This document shows positions 1 through 12,496 of a stretch of DNA of 64,000 nucleotides, in pieces. Below the pieces are notes generated by a model that worked only from the letters and a program-made list of their open reading frames with translations, had not been told where the DNA came from and ran no database searches. This stretch comes from Dipetalonema caudispina (Eukaryota > Nematoda > Chromadorea > Rhabditida > Onchocercidae), in assembly GCA_013365325.1 (NCBI GenBank), contig JABVXV010000052.1, forward strand, positions 62,001-126,000. The letters run 5' to 3'. Each line of letters starts with the position of its first letter. Position 1 is the stretch's first letter. The position numbers and the translations under genes are program-made.

Positions 1-847
1 ACTTCGTAAAGACATTCAAGGATAGTTTCTTCCTGCAAAAAGAGATGGGATAGAGGAAGGAAGTTTCAGATCAGAAGAAGGGATCAGTCTCGCCAAAAAC
101 CTAAGATTAAGATTGGCTCCTGTTTGCAAAACTTCAACGAGGCAATTTATTCGTACAACAAAACCATCCTGTTAGTGAATTATAGGCAAATAAAAATTGA
201 ACCGAAATTTCTCGGTTGACGATTAGTGCTCGTAATCAGCGCATGATTTTCGTATCTCAAAGTTTTTTTTATGCGGGAAAGATAGGAGACGATCCTACGA
301 CAAATCTTCATTTCATTTTGCAATCATTCGTTCTTCGATATTGGTATCAATCAATTTATATTAATTTTCCACATTTTGATATGGATTTTAGATGGAACAT
401 TTGCAAAAATGTGGATCGGATATTGAAATTAATTTGGAATTTAAGCGATTGATTGTTCACAATAATGTTATTCTTTGTGGTGAATCTAAATTTTTCCAGT
501 ACAAAAGACTGCTGAGGAATAATTTGGTTTGAAGCTCCTTCTTCATATTTTCTGAAATTTCAAAAAATTTTTTTAAATTTCTCTACGATTCAGTGAAATT
601 ATAAACTTTTCAGTGACAGGATAAACAATTTTGAAAGAACAAATCAGTATTAGTAACATAGTATGAGCATGAGACAGAGGATATGAACTTCAATTTTTTT
701 TAATTCTTAATATTCCGTAGGTTTGCATATTTTCAGGGTTTGGCAGTAAAAATATGCCATTTACTAAACATCCAAAATAAAATCTTCGAGCATTTTGGTA
801 CAAATTATTCCAAAGCTTATTGTATTTGGCCAAAAATATTCTCGGAA
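1..847. other. No supported gene; leader region of the 848 gene
   Basis: An open frame at 216-452 has no splice or codon support. An acceptor-like tttcag at 731-736 precedes the open leader of the gene at 848. Otherwise the stretch is AT-rich and empty to the eye. Confidence 0.4.
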
Positions 848-1575
848 ATGAATTACTGTATTGCTCGTTCGCGTTCGAATTCTTCATCAGAGCCAGTCAA
901 GAATTTGCATAATTGTTCTGAGACTGAAATATTGGTTAAACTTGAGCAAAAGTCGCCAACTCGCTCAATGAAAACAATTTTTGGGAAGACTGAAAAAGGT
1001 AATACTTCAAATTTTCTTTTTCAACTGCAATTAGAGCATTGCAGTTTTCGTTTTTTCTGAAATGTTTTTTTGAAATGCCAACCTTTTTTTATCGAAAAGA
1101 AAAACAGAGGGTTAAAACTTCACCCAGAATTTTTTTTGATGCAGTTATTTTGCTTTTTTGAATATAAAAGATGAAACTTGATAGAACGTCTACGTCTAGG
1201 TTGAAGATAAAAAAGGGAGTTTGATAGCACTTGGAGGATTTTAATTCTTCACATATTCAGAATTCTTTGTTTATTATGAAGAGATTACAGAAGATCAAAA
1301 GATACCTAATGCCAGTATGGCCAAGATTGGAAAACACTCACTTAATGAACTAATTAGACAATTGAGTTTCAAGAATTCACTGAATGGAGAAGTTAATGTA
1401 AAGGCAGATCGAGGTAACTTTTTTTTTCTTTTAATTGACATTTCTAACTTTATTTTAGTTCATATCTAAAGAATTGAAGTTATTTTTAAATAATTTAGTA
1501 AACGATAGAGAAGCGATGATTTTGCAATTAAATCACCACTGGCAAAACGAGGAAAACGAATGTCATGGCGATTGA
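848..1575 (+). CDS. Candidate small 3-exon gene, 126 aa, unknown
   Basis: Exons: 848-998, 1261-1413, 1499-1575, with phase-1 joins at both introns and a total of 381 nt. The protein starts MNYCIARSRSNSSSEPVKN, continues through EFFVYYEEITEDQKIP and SLNELIRQLSFKNSL, and ends ENECHGD before TGA. Splice sites are good (ag|GTAATA, attcag, gag|GTAACT, atttag). Codons in the second and third exons have a strong purine-first pattern typical of coding DNA. The frame is open upstream of 848 to an acceptor at 731-736 (tttcag), which could receive a spliced leader and make 737-847 leader sequence. An earlier acceptor for exon 3 (1456-1458) would end the protein after two codons. No signal peptide, membrane segment or family motif is seen. 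It could be the visible part of a longer gene. Confidence 0.5.
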
Positions 1576-2538
1576 TTATGGTATTATTTCAATTCTAATT
1601 TTAACAACATATTCCATTACCATATTATTTTGCACATTAACCAACAAAAATTTTTATAAGCACTATTATGTTTATTTTCCAAAAAAGTGATATTAAAAAC
1701 TGATTAAATTTTTTAAGGTTGATAGAAGTCTTTTTAAGGAGAAAGCGATCATTGCTTATCCTTAATAGGTTATCACATAATCTAAACTAATCAAAGGTCA
1801 TTTGTTACAGAATGCCACAAATTAGTCAACAAAATCTTTGACTAATTTTGAATTTGAACGATGAAGTGTATTTTGAAATGGAATTAACAAATAGGTTATT
1901 CATTTGTTCTTCTCCTTAGTATTGAAGATGAAAAAAAAAGAAGAATTTTATACTAAAACTTAGCATTAGAAAATGGAACAGAAGCTTTTTTACCTTCATT
2001 AAGCCTAAAGTTTTAAATGTATAATAACCGTTTGCAGGAAACTATGAAACCTCCTTCATATCAAAACTGCTTCATTGAATGATTTCGAAAATCAAGTTTT
2101 CTACGGACTAAGCATTTAGTACTCATTTGAAATTTCATGTATTGATCAGAAATCTTGCTTGTGAAGAAGTTTCTCTGATTTATTAAATGAACTGATCATA
2201 CTTTTCATTTCTAACTATTTCGATAGATTTCTTTGAGATATTTGAGAATTTGCCATTGTTAAGACTTTATTGTGATCATCAAGGGATGATATCATTACTC
2301 ACCCTATTTTGCTACATATTGGTTGCAGAGTGAAGCCTTATGACTTCCATTAATTCATTATCGGGCCTTATTTAGATTTTCTAGGTTGTTGGCAAACAAG
2401 ATGACATTATCTTCTTAGTGGATGAGTAAAGAACAAAGATATTTATTTATTATGTCCGGTAATCTAAATGCCAATAACTATGGAATGAACTAATTAGCTA
2501 ATTTAAAATTATATTTCGCTGCATGGTATTGTATTAAA
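1576..2538. other. AT-rich spacer, nothing recognised
   Basis: No coding-like stretch, RNA gene or repeat was identified between the + strand candidate ending at 1575 and the - strand candidate ending at 2539. No AATAAA was found soon after 1575, which weakens that gene's 3' end. Confidence 0.4.
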
Positions 2539-2745
2539 TCATGGAGAAAGCTTGTATGATAGATATGATGATAATGCTCCATTAATAATCTTATGAATAT
2601 CACGCTTCAATTTGATCAACTCACCAATTTGTGTTGGATCACAATTTTCTGCGACATTCGTGATAACTGAGAAGAAAATGAACATTCGTTTGAGATTAGA
2701 AACAAGCCTAGGACATGAAGTGATGGGAAGAGCTTTGCTACCCAT
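2539..2745 (-). CDS. Candidate - strand small gene, unknown
   Basis: A 68-residue frame runs from MGSKALPITSCPRL to LSSYLSYKLSP. The middle, ITNVAENCDPTQIGELIKL, has strong coding-like codon bias. Splicing is ambiguous. A good acceptor (ttttcttctcag) precedes 2666, and a good donor (GTGAGT) sits at 2624. The coding exon may therefore be 2625-2666 or 2539-2666, joined to an upstream exon. One option is the ATG at 2916 (MQR...), which follows a strong pyrimidine tract and acceptor (cctccctttag) seven bases upstream, as expected for trans-splicing. Its first codons could join in phase 1 through a weak donor. No known family was recognised. If real, it lies head to head with the candidate starting at 3083. 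Confidence 0.35.
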   Translation of the reverse strand: MGSKALPITSCPRLVSNLKRMFIFFSVITNVAENCDPTQIGELIKLKRDIHKIINGALSSYLSYKLSP

Positions 2746-3082
2746 AATTTAAATCCTAAAGATTCGGCGAGAATGTATAACTGATGAAAGAATCTGATCA
2801 TTTTTGAGCTATTTTGCAGCATGCAGAATTACGCTTAAGTGAAAAAAGCATCAATGAGGAAGAATCAGTTCTATTATTTCGTCTTGAATTAGCACGCAGT
2901 TTGCACATCTCTGCATGCTGGCACTAAAGGGAGGAGAGTTGTGTAAGAGAGCAGTTAGTCCAACTAATCTATATCCGTGTCCTTCCACTAGTCGTCTATT
3001 TATCAGATCCGTTTATTGACATCAGCTAGTAGTAATTCAATGCTATTTTGAATATCATCTTTACTTACCTTTCTCCTCAAAG

Positions 3083-3324
3083 ATGGGTAATTTATTCTCG
3101 ACTTTTGGTTTCAATCAACCATTTCTGATCGCATTAGCTGTGTAAGTTTCCCTTTTTTTTTGCATAAATCTGTTTAAACATTTATTATCAGCTGGTATCG
3201 GCGATCAATTAGTGCAGATTATCAAATGATTGAGCAAAAATACTTGGGTATTTCGCAGAAAGAACTTAAAATGCTACTCTTTTCTGTAAAATTTCGAGAA
3301 TTGTCGTGCGGGTTAGGCTGCTAA
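3083..3324 (+). CDS. Candidate small gene with N-myristoylation-type start
   Basis: Exon 1 is 3083-3141 and exon 2 is 3192-3324, separated by a neat 50-nt intron (GTAAGT ... tttattatcag) with a T-rich tract. The protein begins MGNLFSTFGFNQPFLIALAV; Gly2 and Ser6 fit the N-myristoylation consensus, and residues 10-20 are hydrophobic. It continues WYRRSISADYQMIEQKYLG. Read to the TAA the product is 63 aa; a possible donor after KYL-G (GTATTT, phase 1) could send it to a later exon. The ATG directly follows an acceptor-like ctcaaag, consistent with spliced-leader addition. Function is not recognised. Confidence 0.4.
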
Positions 3325-3902
3325 TTGCTCCAACACACCTGTCCTTGATGAATAGAATTTTGATGTTTCCTGGAATACTTCTTTCTCATCCTGCTTTAAC
3401 AACCTAACCTTTGCCCTTTTTTACAATGCAATAATTAGACTAAATGATTGGATTAATTTTAATGAATTAACTTTATCGATTACTCTAATTTCTGTTAAAA
3501 TGTCACGATTAAATTGATTTCCGTTTTGTTTTACTTTTACTGATTATAAACAAGTGATATTTTATAATCAATTATTGTGTAATACTTAAAATCTTTGAGT
3601 TTGGAAGTTTGTACATCCCATAAGCCATTTTTCACTGCGAACAAAAATATAGTTTTAATTCATAGGTTTTGAGTCATTTGATCTGTCATTTCTTTCCGTT
3701 TCCTTTTTTAACTTAATCTTTGGAAGATAATTTAACCCGCTTCGAATGAAAACTGCAAAAGGAAGGCAAGGAAAATTGAAATGTTGAAAAAATCTAAACC
3801 ACAAGATTAAATGAAGGTCATTCATCTGCATTGGTGATCTTAAATTTCATATATATGAAGCAGTAATTGGAAAAAGGAATATTTAATTTCAGAATTATAA
3901 TA

Positions 3903-4484
3903 ATGCTTCTTCTGACAACCGCACTTGTTGGAGGCGATGAACCACAAAAGTCCAACGTCGTTCATCAATACGATGATACAGCAATTGTAAGGTTTTGTTA
4001 TTCCTTCTCCATACTGCTCATTAAGATAATGGGAAGGTTATGTTACTTTATAGAACATTCTTCCTTTAAAGTAAGCTTTTGAAATCGATTTTTCTTGAGT
4101 ATTAAAGCAAGATAGTTTTGATAATAAGCTTCTCAGGAATTATATTACTTACGGGTTTCTCATTCCTGTATTTCCGTCTTTGGTTTCTTAACGTCTAACT
4201 ATCAGTAGAATTATGCTTATTCGGAATCCTCTATCACACTAACTCAACCGATTTGTTGAAGAGCAGCCTTGCTTTTGAGGATAACGTTAATTAATTCAGT
4301 AATTATATTATAAAATCATGTTGTTGGATGTAACATTCATGCTTTTTCTCACTTGTTTCTATTATTTCAGCCACGTATCACAATTCACAACCCGTTGTTA
4401 CTTGATACAACTACTAGGAGCTATCAAGCAGGAAATATATCTCTTACTACTGGAATGTCATCAGTGCTGCATCCTAAAGAATAG
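3903..4484 (+). CDS. Candidate small two-exon gene, 65 aa
   Basis: Exon 1 is 3903-3986 (MLLLTTALVGGDEPQKSN...) and exon 2 is 4371-4484 (PRITIHNPLLLDTTTRSY... to HPKE, TAG), joined in phase 0. An acceptor (ttaatttcag) lies ten bases before the ATG, as for spliced-leader addition. The start is hydrophobic and could be a short signal peptide. A second frame of exon 2 is also open. It would chain through 4592-4690 and 5796 onward to a short terminal exon near 6025 with two AATAAA signals (6090-6095, 6099-6104). Codon pattern favours the first reading, but the locus structure from 3083 to 6104 is unresolved and could be a single gene. Confidence 0.3.
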
Positions 4485-7400
4485 TTAGTTTCATGCCTAA
4501 ATTTCTGAAGTTCATTGTTGTAAATATTATATGAGTCTGATCTCACCAACTTATAAATGATCCAGTTCTGATTACCGAATGAATTTCCAGGAAGCTATCA
4601 ATGGTTGACAAATTGGATCCCTCACTTCTTCCTTAAGAAACTGCAATTTTATTGTATTCAATTACCCAGCAGTAATGAAGTAACAAGGTATTTATTGAAA
4701 CGATTTTTTTTCCTCAAAGTTTTCTTTTGGAAATACCAGAATTAATTTTTTTTTTTATTTTTGCAAAATTTTGCATATTTCTAAAGTTGTTTATGTTAAT
4801 ATTAATAACAGTGTAACTGTGAATTGTTTGTAAAAGATAGTAATGAATTTGTTTGAAATTCCATTCTTCTGATGACCTCATTTTGAGTATTTCATAAAAG
4901 ATTGAATTATTTGAGAGATTTTTACACTCAGTGATTAGCTTATTTCTAGACACTTATTAATTGCTGGATGCTTACAAAAGTTAAACTTTGCATGTTCTTG
5001 TAATCTATTTTGCCAATAATGTTTGTTTTTAATTCCAGTTATTTTACATGTAAATGAATCGCATAATATGATGTCTTCTATGATGTGGAAAACGAAAATG
5101 CTTAGGGTTGGTAATGTACACATAGGCAAGATATAGAAGCTGTTGACTTGAACCGATCGATACATAGGACAAATCAGCCCGATCAGTACATCATTACTTT
5201 TATATTGTCAACAAAGAGCATGCAGGTTCGCAAGATTTGTTGATAATAGCAGTGGGATGGGACAAAACGTCATAATTTACCAGCATGCAAACAACTGGGA
5301 TGGTTCACTCATATTCCTGTGAATGCTTCAATTTTTCAATCAAAACTTTTGGGTCACTACTTTTGCCATTGCTCATTTCATCTTATCTGAGAATGTACAG
5401 ATTTAAGTATGAATATTAGTATCCTATGGTTGAACTAAACTTTAATACTATCATGGCTATCACTATCATTCGCTATCATCATTAATCGGTTTCTAAATCA
5501 TAACTGAAGAAATTATTTCCGGATCGAAGTGACATATTACGAATCAAATAATTTTTCTTTTGTCAGAGCTATTTTGAAAATGGTAAGATTTTTGCAGTTC
5601 CAGTCATCGTAAATAATAAATAAAAGTGCCACTTTGTAGAAATGTTCTATACGATTGTCAAATATGGTTCATTACAATACATTACTTAGCTAAAATAAGA
5701 ACGTCCACTTTTATTTAACAGATTTTCACTTTCAGTTTTGGTATTTTTTCTTATCAATTATCAGTTGTCAATTGCATACTATTATTTATCTTTAGGAATA
5801 TTATATGTTTGATGCATTCAAATCTCGGCCATGTATTTTTATATTTTGTTGATTTATCCAAAGCAACTTCTTTGATTAGTCGTCGTTTTCCACCCAGCAC
5901 CGTTGCTTCTGTTACAAAAATAAACTATTACATTCCCAAAACAATCATTTTTATCGCATTTCTCAAACTCTATTTATGTAAAATATGTAATACTCAAATA
6001 TCAACTTACTAATTGAATTTCCAGTTATTCGGCATCACGCGTCTTAGATTTCACAGTATTTTGTGTTGTGAACTAACGATTCACTATTAAATAAATACAA
6101 TAAAGTGAGTAGAGAACTTGAAAATAACTATGTGCTAGTTTAATTCAAGCCAAAATATAAATTTGTTTTGTTAGTCTAAATGCTGAGCGATAATTGGTTT
6201 TTCATTTCTTATTTGATAAAATCATACCATTATTTCTGGATATTTTTTTGTTACCTTTATCTTATGTTTGCAACATTTTCATCTCTATCTAAGAAACAAT
6301 AATGCAGTCTGATTCAATGCTTTTTTCCGATTTTTCCGCACAAGAAATCAAGATTGTAGGACAAAAAAAAAGATTGAATTTATTAATTGATTAAATTAAA
6401 AGGCTTTGCTGTTTAATAAATTTCCCAAATATCGTATTTCTGCAAGCTCATGTTCACCTGTCTTGTACTGATCATTAGATCAGAATGCTGACCATCTATA
6501 ATTCCTAAATTTAATGCAAATTTGAAATCGCTTGTCTTGTTGTATAATTTTTTAGAACCTGAGTGCAAGATATCTATAAGTTAGGAAGGTAATATGTGAA
6601 ATTTTTATTGATCCAATATATTTAAACAGATCACTTACCATAAAAATTATCTCAATAATTTTTATGAAAAATGATCTGTTTAGATCTACTGGTAGTCCAT
6701 AAACTTGTTACAGAAACACTCCGGAATGAAAATTCTATCTGAACTAGTCTTGATGGGTTATGCGATAAAAAAACTAAAGTAAACAAATTTTTTCTCCCAA
6801 ATTATTTATTGAATAGGAATTGAATATATTTGTTTATATTATGCCACAATGACAATTTATACAAACTTTGAATGAATATTTTGCTACTTATTTAAAAGCT
6901 CATTTATGTGTGAATGAAACATATAAAAAATAAGTGAACAATTGCGGTAAATGTTAAAATTGTTGGGTTTAGGTTTGAAAGAATTTCTTATTCAAGCCTT
7001 AATTTAGTTAAATTATTGAGTAAATTAAAAATCCATTTGCAAAGAATTGCAGATAAATATTCAAATATATTTCAATGCTACACCAAACGGTATCATAAAG
7101 TTTGTCTAATAGAATTTAGGTTTTTGTTTTATATTGTACAATCTGTAGAAAGCAGTATTGGTATTAATTATTGAATATGTTGGTGAGGAAATGATATTTC
7201 TGAGAAAAGAGGACAATGTGTGAAGATGGTCAAGATTAGTCAAGAATTATATGCGGAAAAAATAGATATGCAAATAATAGAGTTGAGTTTTTGGGCCAGA
7301 ACCGGACTGACACAATTGAAAATGTCAATGCTCCGGTGGGACAGTATTTGTAATATTCATAACCGTAACAGAAACCAAAAGACTATTTGAAACTTTTGAC

Positions 7401-8980
7401 TTTATTCGTTTTAAGATTCTTAATTCTTGGTGAAAATCGAAATTTTTACACCGATTAAAGAGTAAGATGAAGAAATAATCATTACTTGTATCTTCCATCA
7501 CATCAAAACTATTGCGTACTTCATTAATTTCAGTACAAACAGTGATTGTTCTCTCTCCTTCCCGATCTTTTCAAAGTCGGAATAAAATCTTCGTAGAAAA
7601 TCGTAAAAATCCCATTATGAAAAGTTGTATGCTGATATTGTAAATGAAAAAAGCGTATCCAATGTGTGTATCGAATGGTAACTTACAATCTAACCTCAAT
7701 AAATTATTCATGAATCTCATAAAATTGCAAAAGAACACAAATTCTATTCGTCGTATAACTAATTCTTTTAATCAGCAAAAGATATAAAAGTAATAAACAC
7801 AATTTATGTGTGTTATTTTGGAATCATAGAATTAAAAACTAATTTGGGGAATAAAAGAAAAACTCAAATTAGAGAATATTTTAGATTTAACTTTAAATTT
7901 AGAACAAATGGTATGAGCAACAAATATTTTAAGCTATTTATTGCTTAAATCTGACATTTTCGAGTGAACGGAAATCTTCAGAAATTTGAACAATTAGCAA
8001 TATGTTTAGTCATTTTCGAAACACTCTTTTTAGCTTGTATTTTCCACAATTTTTGTTTTCCTTCTCTAAGTCAATAAAAAAATCAAACATTTTAATTTTT
8101 CTATTTCTTAAATTTTTTGTTAAAAAAGTTTTTATATGTTTCTTATACTTCCTTTTGAAAGTATTTTCCCGTAGACTTGCAGGATGAGAAGACAGACATA
8201 TACCCATACCATTCGTATTACATTGAATTTTTAAGTATCATTCTCGATGTCATCCCAGGTGATACATTTAAGAAACAGAAAGTTTTTGAAAATGGAAAGA
8301 AAAAATTCTTCTCTTTCTCTGAAAAAGAGTTAAATATGATTAGTGTTTCACCAAGAGAGAAAATTCTATGAATTTTTTTTTTTTATCGAATTTTTGCTAA
8401 TAGTTGCTATTGATTACATAGGAACACTGAAAAGAATAACAATTGTTTTGGCCATCATACATTAGGCTTAAAATTATTGCATGCTTAGCAATGGTAATTA
8501 TTTCAGTTAATTTTGTGTATGATAAGTACAAATCGATGACAGATAATTAGGTTTGAATGTAGGGTAGATGAAAGAAGAATATTTGAAATAAATTTTGCAT
8601 ATCGATTTTATAGTGCAAGTGATCGGTACAAACTATTATATTTTCGACCGCAAATAATGCTTTCATCGATTGCACTGTTTATCGAAACTGTGGAGGTGCT
8701 TTAAAATATTTTATTTTTAATCTTCCAAAGAAATATTTTAAAAATTTAAAAAGAAAACAAGTTTTGTAAGTAAAATTTTTAATTTTAATGGATATATGCA
8801 AAATATGATTGATGAATTGAATGTGGTCGTTTTTTCCAAGCAAAATAGAAAAACCTTAAAATTCATTGAAGAGAATTTACAAAAAAAAAAAAAAAAAATC
8901 ACTGACACTTGTACTAACTAATGATTTCTGAGAAATGCATAGCAATTTATTTACACAGCTATCATTGAACCATCAACAAT
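4485..8980. other. AT-rich region with possible terminal exons and a hairpin
   Basis: Possible coding scraps are seen at 5796-5833 (EYYMFDAFKSRP) and at 6025-6050 (reads FIRHHAS then TAG). The second is followed by AATAAA at 6090-6095 and 6099-6104, so a transcript probably ends near 6110. A stretch at 8183-8371 after an acceptor (gtagacttgcag) reads DEKTDIYPYHSYYIEF... to a TGA and may be a terminal exon. A long hairpin lies at 6623-6682, and an 18-A run begins at 8881. The rest, 6110-8180, shows nothing recognisable. Confidence 0.35.
6623..6682. repeat. Inverted repeat / hairpin
   Basis: Outer arms of 11 bases (6623-6633 and 6672-6682) are perfectly complementary. Inner arms of 12 bases (6639-6650 and 6655-6666) are also perfect around a 4-base loop. 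Only five bases on each side between the arms fail to pair. Confidence 0.7.
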
Positions 8981-11900
8981 ATGTATCCATTAAAACAAAG
9001 TGATAATTTGTTCAGCCGTCTTGGGGCAGCAGTTACTGCAAAAACATGGTATGCAATAAAAAATCATTTCATACTTCCAAAACTACTTGAAAGATTTCAA
9101 ATTTCAGAAATTTAAAGAAAAGCTATGATTATCAGTGCACTCTCTTTAAACAGAACAATGATTATGATGATGGGATATTAATTTGTCGTTTATGAATTTA
9201 AATTTTCATACGGAGTTGTATAGGATGTGGAAGAAAATACTCGATTAAATTATTTTAATTACAACTTGTCTACTACAGATGTGCAATCGAATTTATTACT
9301 TAATTTTTGCTTACGAGATGTTTAATTGACACAAAATAGTTGAATTAATTAATTGATTGAATTTGCATAAATATAGAAATGAACTGAGTGAAATTAAAAA
9401 AAATAATGAATATGCAAAGGGTACATAGCAATTGATCAATATTGACAAGTTGTTAATTGTTCTTCTTTATGATTGATGACGTTGACTTTCAGTAACGATG
9501 AAGTGTTGTTGAAGTTTATCAGTAAGAAAATCAAACAAACCTGAAAGGAATTTTGAATCCAATAAATGAATTTATAGCAGTGTAAGATATTGCAGATGGC
9601 AATCAGAAGTTGATTCTGGACCTGATATTATGTCTGTTGAACGCATGAGCTATCAACCAAGAAGTTAATGCTCACGCTTAGGATTCAGGTGATCTTGGAC
9701 CTTTTGTTTTGTCCTTTTCTCTTATATAACTATAATTTTTTTCGAAGAAATTTTGACTCTTCAAATTCTTGTAATTTTATATTTCCGATTACTTTGCAAA
9801 CAACAAAAAATTTTTTTGGATACACAAATTTTTCTATTTAAATAAGTATATCCATCAGAGCACTGAAATCTTCACGTTCGTCAGAGAAGGTAATTAAATT
9901 TGGATTTTGATGATGAAGGTGGAGAGTCCTTAATTGAAAATAAAGTAGTTATGCATTGTGCTTAATATCAAAGTGACCTTTAGAGTGTATTATCAGAATT
10001 GATTTGATAAATCTTCATGAAAATTGGAATGATGGATGTGCGATAAATGTTTTTTTGGAGTATTTCCAAGCAGGGTTATATGAAAATTGGAGAAATTTAG
10101 CTTAGCTCAGCAAATACCACGCTCCCATTGAGTTAGACTGACTAATTTAAAATTGGAGGAAACACCGAAAGTTTAGAAAAGAAATCGGATATTGGGAAAG
10201 GGAAAGGCAAGTGATCGGAAGATGGATATCTTGAATGTCCTATTTTCAATTCAATGATATTAATGTGCTAAACTGATCTGTATAAGAAGTTATTGGTTAC
10301 ATAAGACATGTCGAATGGTTGAAACCCTTATTCCTTGTCAACCTAATTCAACTGATAAGGCCTTAAAATGCAAATGACTAAGATATAATGAATCATCATT
10401 TACTTAGAACTTTTCATTATGACTGAAAGTTTTCTCTCATTTGTTAGGAAGAAATTGCCGGCATCGCAAAAATTGCTTAAAAGATGCCAAAATGAAGTTA
10501 AATTGTATTTTAAAGTGAATTTGGGGAAGTCTGATAGAATGTTTTATAAACTTATCCTCAGTTCTTCCACTGTTCAACGATTTATCTTTTCCACTTTATG
10601 CTCTCCATACTCCGAAAAACTGTCATATCAATCTCATATATCATTTCTAACTTCAACCAAAAAAGTTCTGAGCAAATTCTAAAATCATTCATGTCTTGCG
10701 TTTACCTCTGCAGTAAGCAACACTGCGGAAGAGTGATACATCTTGCGCAACAACACTTCAGTATTTCACCAATTCTATTAAAGTATGACAAGTTTTCGCC
10801 ATATTTCGGTGAATTATCTTTTACTACTTATACTGCAGTACCGAGCATCAGTATGTTATGTATAGGTGGCATTTTAAAAACAGTTTCTCATAATGGAATT
10901 AAATACATTGAGAACTTTAAAATTTGAGGGTGAAAACTTGAAGTAAATTTTAATGAACCGAGCTTTTCAAATATCTTGGATTTTAGCTTAAATATATTTA
11001 ATTGATATCTTGAGGTCTTATTTGTTCTATGGCCTAAATTCACTGAGCTACAAAATTAAGCGTCACTGTATTAAGGAAAATGTTGTAAAAAAGCGGTTTA
11101 TGAGATATCTAACTGTGAAATTTCCGCAGATCGTGTTTCCAACTCATTTTTAATTTCCGATCATGAAATGTTTATGTTCAGCAGTTTTGCAGAAACTACT
11201 TTAGAAAAAAAATAAGTTTAAAGAAGTAATCCGCTAATATCTCAGAAAGAGATATTTACTGTAATTTCAAAAATAGATCATTTGATCGTTCCTAATATAA
11301 AGTTAGTTCTAGTTTTTTTTATTTTAAATTGAAATACGACTGAGTAAAACCTAGAACTTTAAAAATTTAAGGTATTTCTTCTTAAAATCAAATGGTTTGG
11401 AGTTTTTCAACATCTTGCTGAATAGCATTATTTTTTGGCTATTTAAGGTAGTTCCGGAATTTTCTTGAAGCTTTCCGGAAAAGCATTGATGGCTTGATGG
11501 TGATCTTTCTAGCTTAATGTTCAGATATCCGCTTATCTCTCATGCTTTTCTTCGAAAACTAATAACTGGAAGTTAACACCCTTCTTTTGTTGATAACATA
11601 TTTTCATATTTCCTTTGATCATCGAGAATCAACGATTCTGAAATATTTCATTTGATCTTGGTTAGAAGAATCTTCTTCCACGAAAATATTTGCATTTCAT
11701 GATTAGTTACAATTATTACTTTGTATAAGGGTCACATAAAAAGATATATTTAAAGCGCAATTTGTTATCTTTTAACATATTTTAATTCTTTTGAAGGGTA
11801 ATAATTCAATTATCGATATTTACGGAAAAATGTTGCAAAATATTAATTTCCTCAATCCCACCTCGCAGATAATCTTCTTTTCCTCTTCTTTTTGTAATTT

Positions 11901-12448
11901 AATAGCGGTCAACCACCGCTAACTTGATATGAAAAATAAATTTTGAACAAGTTTTTCAAGACATGTTAAATGAAGAGACTTGTGGTACTTCAAATTTCAG
12001 AAATTTCAAATACGAAAGCAAACGATCTCAAGTCTCTAGACACGGTAACATAATGTTAAGTAAATAAAATTGGAATTTATTAAGATTAATATGATTTTTT
12101 GATGTTGATACGATATGATCATCACCACAGTATCTGCTTTTATTTCCTATCCATTGCTTCAGGCACAGTCTTCTTAAATGTTGATTCAATTGTTGCTTTC
12201 TTTCCGTGAATATCATTAACGATCCCTTTTTGTTGATCCTACAACTTCACCGATCGCTCCGATATTTTTCGCAAACACACATTTTAAATTTGTTCATAAT
12301 CCTTTTTACAAATACTTCAAAATCTCGACGAAACTTTGTGCGTACATGTATTGGACTTCAACTTTATTTTCAGGTAAACTTCAATTTAGCCTCTGTGGAG
12401 AGAAATAAAATGAAAATAGATGATTTAGATGTTGTAGAGGACCGATGA
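8981..12448 (+). CDS. Candidate small 4-exon gene, 90 aa, unknown
   Basis: Exons: 8981-9048, 9578-9663, 12001-12044, 12374-12448, joined in phases 2, 1 and 0; the total is 273 nt. The product begins MYPLKQSDNLFSRLGAAVTA, passes SGPDIMSVERMSYQP and ISNTKANDLKSLDT, and ends KMKIDDLDVVEDR before TGA. Exons 3 and 4 have strong coding-like codon pattern and good acceptors (aaatttcag, tttattttcag). AATAAA follows at 12491-12496. The exon 2 donor (aga-a|GTTAAT) is weak; without it the protein would stop at 9668 after 52 aa (ending QPRS), and exons 3-4 would belong to another transcript. The product is hydrophilic and not recognised. Confidence 0.45.
9664..12000 (+). other. Putative long intron with an 87-codon open frame
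   Basis: This lies between exons 2 and 3 of the 8981 candidate. It contains an open frame at 10419-10682 starting MTESFLSFVRKKLPASQK and an overlapping one at 10598-10927. Neither has splice support or a recognisable motif, though the first has a mildly coding-like pattern. Confidence 0.25.
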
Positions 12449-12490
12449 AAAGAATTTGAACGTCGAATAATGTTGCATAAAATTCGCGCT

Positions 12491-12496
12491 AATAAA
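12491..12496 (+). terminator. Poly(A) signal AATAAA
   Basis: The AATAAA lies 43 nt after the stop codon of the candidate gene ending at 12448, supporting that exon as a true 3' end. Confidence 0.45.
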
